The position numbers were made by a program, and so were the translations under genes. Under the pieces are notes generated by a model, which worked only from the letters and a program-made list of their open reading frames with translations, did no database searches and was not told the DNA's origin. A stretch of 64,000 nt of DNA from Pseudoalteromonas sp. H105 (lineage in GTDB: Bacteria; Pseudomonadota; Gammaproteobacteria; Enterobacterales; Alteromonadaceae): NCBI RefSeq assembly GCF_001469215.1, contig NZ_LOFH01000001.1, positions 665,456 to 729,455 of the forward strand, read 5' to 3'. This document shows, piece after piece, positions 62,524 through 64,000 of this stretch (within the stretch, counting starts at the first letter, position 1; every line of letters begins with the position of its first letter).

Positions 62524-62583
62524 ACTTTGCTCTTATAATTAAACAAATAAATAAATGTTTACGTAAGCGTCTGACAATTTAAA

Positions 62584-63627
62584 TTACTCGTCAGCCGATA
62601 CTTTTTTAGTCGAATGTGTTTTTTCGAAAATAGCTGCTATTTTTTCTGGAAGTTGACGTTCGACTTCTCTTGCAGCTTCATCGATAGCAGCATGAAATGC
62701 TTTCGCTGATGCATTTCCATGACTTTTTACGACAATACCGCGCAATCCTACCAGACTTGCGCCGTTATACTGGTCGGGGTTCACCCTTTTATAGAGTTTT
62801 TTTATTACTGGACGTAACATAAACGCTAAACATTTATAGAAGAAATGCTTTCTTAACGCTTTTGTTAACTTAAACATAATTAGTTTAGCAATGCCCTCAC
62901 AGGTCTTGAGCGCTACATTGCCTACAAAACCTTCGCAAACAATAACATCGGATTTCCCAGTAAAAATATCGCTTCCTTCACTGTAACCTGTGTAGTTAAT
63001 AAAGTCACATTGTTGCATTAATAGAGCCGCCTGCTTAATATCTTCATGACCTTTTATGTCTTCTGATCCAATATTAAGTAAACTCACTTTAGGCTTTTCA
63101 CAGCCAAGTGCTTGTCCTGCAACAACTGAACCCATAATTCCAAACTGATAAAGAGTGTGTGCATCGCAGTGCACATTTGCACCTAGATCTAAAAGATAAA
63201 CCGGATTCTTTTGTTCCGTAGGAACAGCTGAAATTAATGCAGGGCGTTTAACGCCAGGCAACATTTTTAGTACGTAATGCGCCATAAAGAGCAACGCACC
63301 TGTATTACCAGCGCTTACACATGCTTGCGCTTCACCTGACTTAACTAAATCAAGCGCTACACGCATAGAAGAATCTTTTTTTGATCGGACAGCTGAAGCT
63401 GGTTCACAGGAATTGGTAACGACTTCACTACAATGACGGATGATTAATCGAGGGTGAGACAAAGAATCGAGCGATTCTAGTTCATTAGTTATTACTTGCT
63501 CGTTACCACATAAGATGAGTCTTAAGTTGGCACTAGCATTTACCGCGTTAACGGCTGCGGGGATAGATGAACGGGGGCCATAATCGCCCCCCATCATATC
63601 TAACGCAATGGTTAGATTAGTCAGCAT
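62584..63627 (-). CDS. plsX: Phosphate acyltransferase PlsX
   Basis: Converts acyl-ACP to acyl-phosphate for phospholipid synthesis (347 residues), acting as a peripheral membrane enzyme. Conserved stretches are [39 protein letters not shown] and [17 protein letters not shown]. The last 20 residues are charged and variable. It follows rpmF after 11 bases, the usual yceD-rpmF-plsX arrangement. Confidence 0.97.
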   Translation of the reverse strand: MLTNLTIALDMMGGDYGPRSSIPAAVNAVNASANLRLILCGNEQVITNELESLDSLSHPRLIIRHCSEVVTNSCEPASAVRSKKDSSMRVALDLVKSGEAQACVSAGNTGALLFMAHYVLKMLPGVKRPALISAVPTEQKNPVYLLDLGANVHCDAHTLYQFGIMGSVVAGQALGCEKPKVSLLNIGSEDIKGHEDIKQAALLMQQCDFINYTGYSEGSDIFTGKSDVIVCEGFVGNVALKTCEGIAKLIMFKLTKALRKHFFYKCLAFMLRPVIKKLYKRVNPDQYNGASLVGLRGIVVKSHGNASAKAFHAAIDEAAREVERQLPEKIAAIFEKTHSTKKVSADE

Positions 63628-63638
63628 AAAGCAATCTC

Positions 63639-63809
63639 TTAGTTAGAAATTACTTGAACGCCTTTGTAGTAACCATCTGCAGTCACGTGGTGACGACGAT
63701 GAGTCTCACCAGATGTTTGGTCTACAGTTAAAGTTGGACCACTGATCGCATCGTGTGAACGGCGCATGCCGCGTCTTGCACGAGACTTTTTGCTTTTTTG
63801 TACAGCCAT
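63639..63809 (-). CDS. rpmF: 50S ribosomal protein L32
   Basis: A 56-residue ribosomal protein. The sequence starts [21 protein letters not shown] and ends [13 protein letters not shown], the enteric form without the zinc-binding cysteines. The ATG at 63809 has AGGAGA ahead. It lies between yceD and plsX as in E. coli. Confidence 0.98.
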   Translation of the reverse strand: MAVQKSKKSRARRGMRRSHDAISGPTLTVDQTSGETHRRHHVTADGYYKGVQVISN

Positions 63810-63818
63810 AGTCTTCTC

Positions 63819-64000
63819 CTAAGAATCTTTCTTAAGTTGTTTCAAAATATCAAATGGATTTGGTTTATCATCTTCCGCTTTTAAAACACCAAAGCTGGCA
63901 GGCTTTGCTGAATAACTGCATGAAGCTTCGTTGTGCGTAGGCACTAATGGCACAGCTAATAGCAATTCGTCTTCGATTAACTCGTAAACGTCTATTTCAC
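63819..64000 (-). CDS. yceD: YceD family protein (DUF177), C-terminal part
   Basis: The last 60 residues of the 23S rRNA-accumulation protein YceD, running off the right edge of the window. The typical motif DELLLALP-type LVPTH appears as DELLLAVPLVPTHNEASC, and the end is PNPFDILKQLKKDS. The stop is nine bases before rpmF. The family is thought to take part in 23S rRNA maturation in plants and bacteria. Identification rests on this motif and on the conserved rpmF neighbour. Confidence 0.92.
   Translation of the reverse strand, partial: EIDVYELIEDELLLAVPLVPTHNEASCSYSAKPASFGVLKAEDDKPNPFDILKQLKKDS

Overview
The window is a gammaproteobacterial chromosome segment, most likely from a marine Alteromonadales species of the Pseudoalteromonas type. 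The evidence is the moderately AT-rich base composition, the familiar gene order trxB-lrp-ftsK-lolA-rarA-serS and infA-clpA-clpS-cspD, a monomeric NADP isocitrate dehydrogenase, a prpBC-acnD-prpF methylcitrate locus with a GntR regulator, and lineage-typical small families (DUF3718, DUF3080). This assignment is inference from content; no database search was possible.

Layout. 1-3000: accessory region, a small chromosomal integron. It has a complete integron integrase (intI, + strand) with a LexA box just ahead of its start, an attI junction near 1606, two gene cassettes on the - strand with recognisable attC sites, and an IS1182-like transposase running off the left edge. 3000-3420: non-coding, with a partial copy of an interspersed repeat. 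3499-25139: core block serS, crcB, rarA, lolA, ftsK, lrp, ald, pssA, trxB, acnB, aat, bpt, infA, clpA, clpS, cspD, icd. It contains all four components of the bacterial N-degron pathway (aat, bpt, clpS, clpA).

25246-36170: mixed region. It holds two exported amidohydrolases, one of which has lost its metal-binding histidines; an HNH-like protein; a DUF3718 protein; a DUF445 protein; a fructosamine-kinase-like protein with an altered catalytic motif; a small zinc-ribbon-type protein; riboflavin synthase; a MATE exporter with a DUF3080 lipoprotein; two identical tRNA-Val(GAC) genes; and a periplasmic solute-binding-like protein. 36202-36461 is a MITE-like element. 36464-42630 is an unrecognised three-gene locus coding for two large lipoproteins and a beta-barrel-like outer membrane protein. 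It is the best candidate here for an undescribed system.

43032-49777: methylcitrate (propionate) operon gntR-prpB-prpC-acnD-prpF with three GTCGAC-centred palindromes ahead of gntR. 50021-54449: rsmF, a possible small RNA, a polysaccharide deacetylase and a PhoD-like metallophosphatase. 54456-64000: the conserved fatty-acid and cell-growth cluster in E. coli order (yceD-rpmF-plsX-fabD-fabG-acpP-fabF-pabC-mltG-tmk-holB-pilZ-tatD), without fabH between plsX and fabD.
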